Positions 32,156-32,497 of a stretch of DNA of 32,497 bases are shown here, piece after piece. The notes beneath the pieces were generated by a model that ran no database searches, was not told the origin of the DNA, and saw only the letters and a list, made by a program, of their open reading frames with translations. The stretch is from Pseudomonadota bacterium (lineage in GTDB: Bacteria > Myxococcota_A > Polyangia > Haliangiales > Haliangiaceae). The stretch lies in the NCBI GenBank assembly GCA_022360315.1, contig JAKSDA010000240.1, forward strand, positions 1-32,497, in the 5' to 3' direction. Both the position numbers and the translations under genes were made by a program. Each line of letters starts with the position of its first letter. Within the stretch, counting starts at the first letter, position 1.

Positions 32156-32497
32156 CGTTTTCTGTCTCGATCCCCGGGTCGGGGATGACCAGGGTAAAGG
32201 CGCCGTCTGTTCCGGCCACCGCCTCGGCGATCGGGATAGACGCCTGTGGTTCCGAGCACTGGTGGCAGAGGAGCATAACATGAGCCCCTCTTGCCGGGAG
32301 CGGCGGGCTGGACAGAGTGACCGTGCCGGTCAGCAAAACGGCGGCGGGCAGGGTGACCGGAGCGAGCGTCTGAGTTTCGCCAGGGGGGTTTGTCAGCAAT
32401 GCGAGGCGAGTCTGCGCGTGGCCGCGATCACGGCTGACGAAGTGCACTTTATAGTCGGCGTTCGCGGCAAGAGACAGGCTGAAGCTGCCGTCTGGCC
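32127..32497 (-). CDS. C-terminal part of a protein with carboxypeptidase-regulatory-like beta domains (cut by the window edge)
   Basis: The frame is open from the right edge of the window to TAA at 32129-32127. It encodes PDGSFSLSLAANADYKVHFV and later VLLTGTVTLSSPPLPARGAH, then GTDGAFTLVIPDPG. Two G-x-V-x(n)-D-G-x-F-x-L repeats of this kind are typical of carboxypeptidase-regulatory-like (transthyretin-like) beta-sandwiches in exported proteins. The start and most of the protein lie outside the window. It is probably the first gene of the coupled minus-strand set. Confidence 0.5.
   Translation of the reverse strand, partial: PDGSFSLSLAANADYKVHFVSRDRGHAQTRLALLTNPPGETQTLAPVTLPAAVLLTGTVTLSSPPLPARGAHVMLLCHQCSEPQASIPIAEAVAGTDGAFTLVIPDPGIETENGGQTADQEP

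Overview
The window is GC-rich bacterial DNA. Outer-membrane and periplasm-directed lipoproteins, a collagenase with repeated PPC domains, a CNNM transporter, a DUF4157 protease and a radical-SAM/SUMF1-type locus together suggest a Gram-negative, Myxococcota-like (former Deltaproteobacteria) genome. There is no rRNA or other phylogenetic marker here, so that placement is an inference. I saw no tRNA, rRNA, CRISPR array or intact insertion sequence.

Layout. 1-0.8 kb: the start of an unknown minus-strand gene and a frameshifted gp25-like baseplate remnant. 0.8-5.2 kb: unrelated single genes (formyltransferase, exported isochorismatase-like hydrolase, AraC regulator, ketopantoate reductase, peroxiredoxin), then a decayed PhnB-like gene. 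5.7-11.1 kb: the most coherent block. It holds a TTC38-like TPR protein and a heme aldoxime dehydratase on the minus strand, and divergently an IclR regulator followed by three short genes that together form a nitrile hydratase. The beta subunit of that enzyme is split into two genes and the alpha subunit carries a cobalt-type VCTLCSC site. The chemistry reads aldoxime -> nitrile -> amide. An amidase-signature enzyme at 23.3-24.7 kb could in principle take amide to acid, but it is 12 kb away. The IclR/dehydratase intergenic region contains repeated TGGAACG-type elements, one of which recurs exactly upstream of the TPR gene, so a small IclR regulon is plausible.

11.3-16.6 kb: an exported GH94-like lipoprotein facing a minus-strand pair, an M28-like peptidase and an exported alpha/beta hydrolase. 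16.7-18.1 kb: an integrase remnant and a DUF4157 (eCIS-associated) metalloprotease that runs antisense into the end of a CNNM/CorC transporter gene; this looks like the scar of a mobile or rearranged segment. 19.5-24.7 kb: an M9 collagenase lipoprotein with three PPC domains, a PAS-AraC regulator and the amidase. 25.0-26.5 kb: remnants of a chymotrypsin-like protease and an aquaporin around a small amphi-Trp protein.

26.9-30.0 kb: a tightly packed plus-strand operon of a beta-sandwich protein, a radical SAM/SPASM enzyme and a SUMF1-type protein. The last is interrupted by an in-frame amber codon that lies exactly in a perfect 14-bp inverted repeat. 30.1-32.5 kb: a minus-strand, translationally coupled set of three exported or envelope proteins, the first cut by the window edge.

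The window holds six or seven broken genes. They may be real decay, but several differ from an open frame by single bases, so base accuracy should be checked first.
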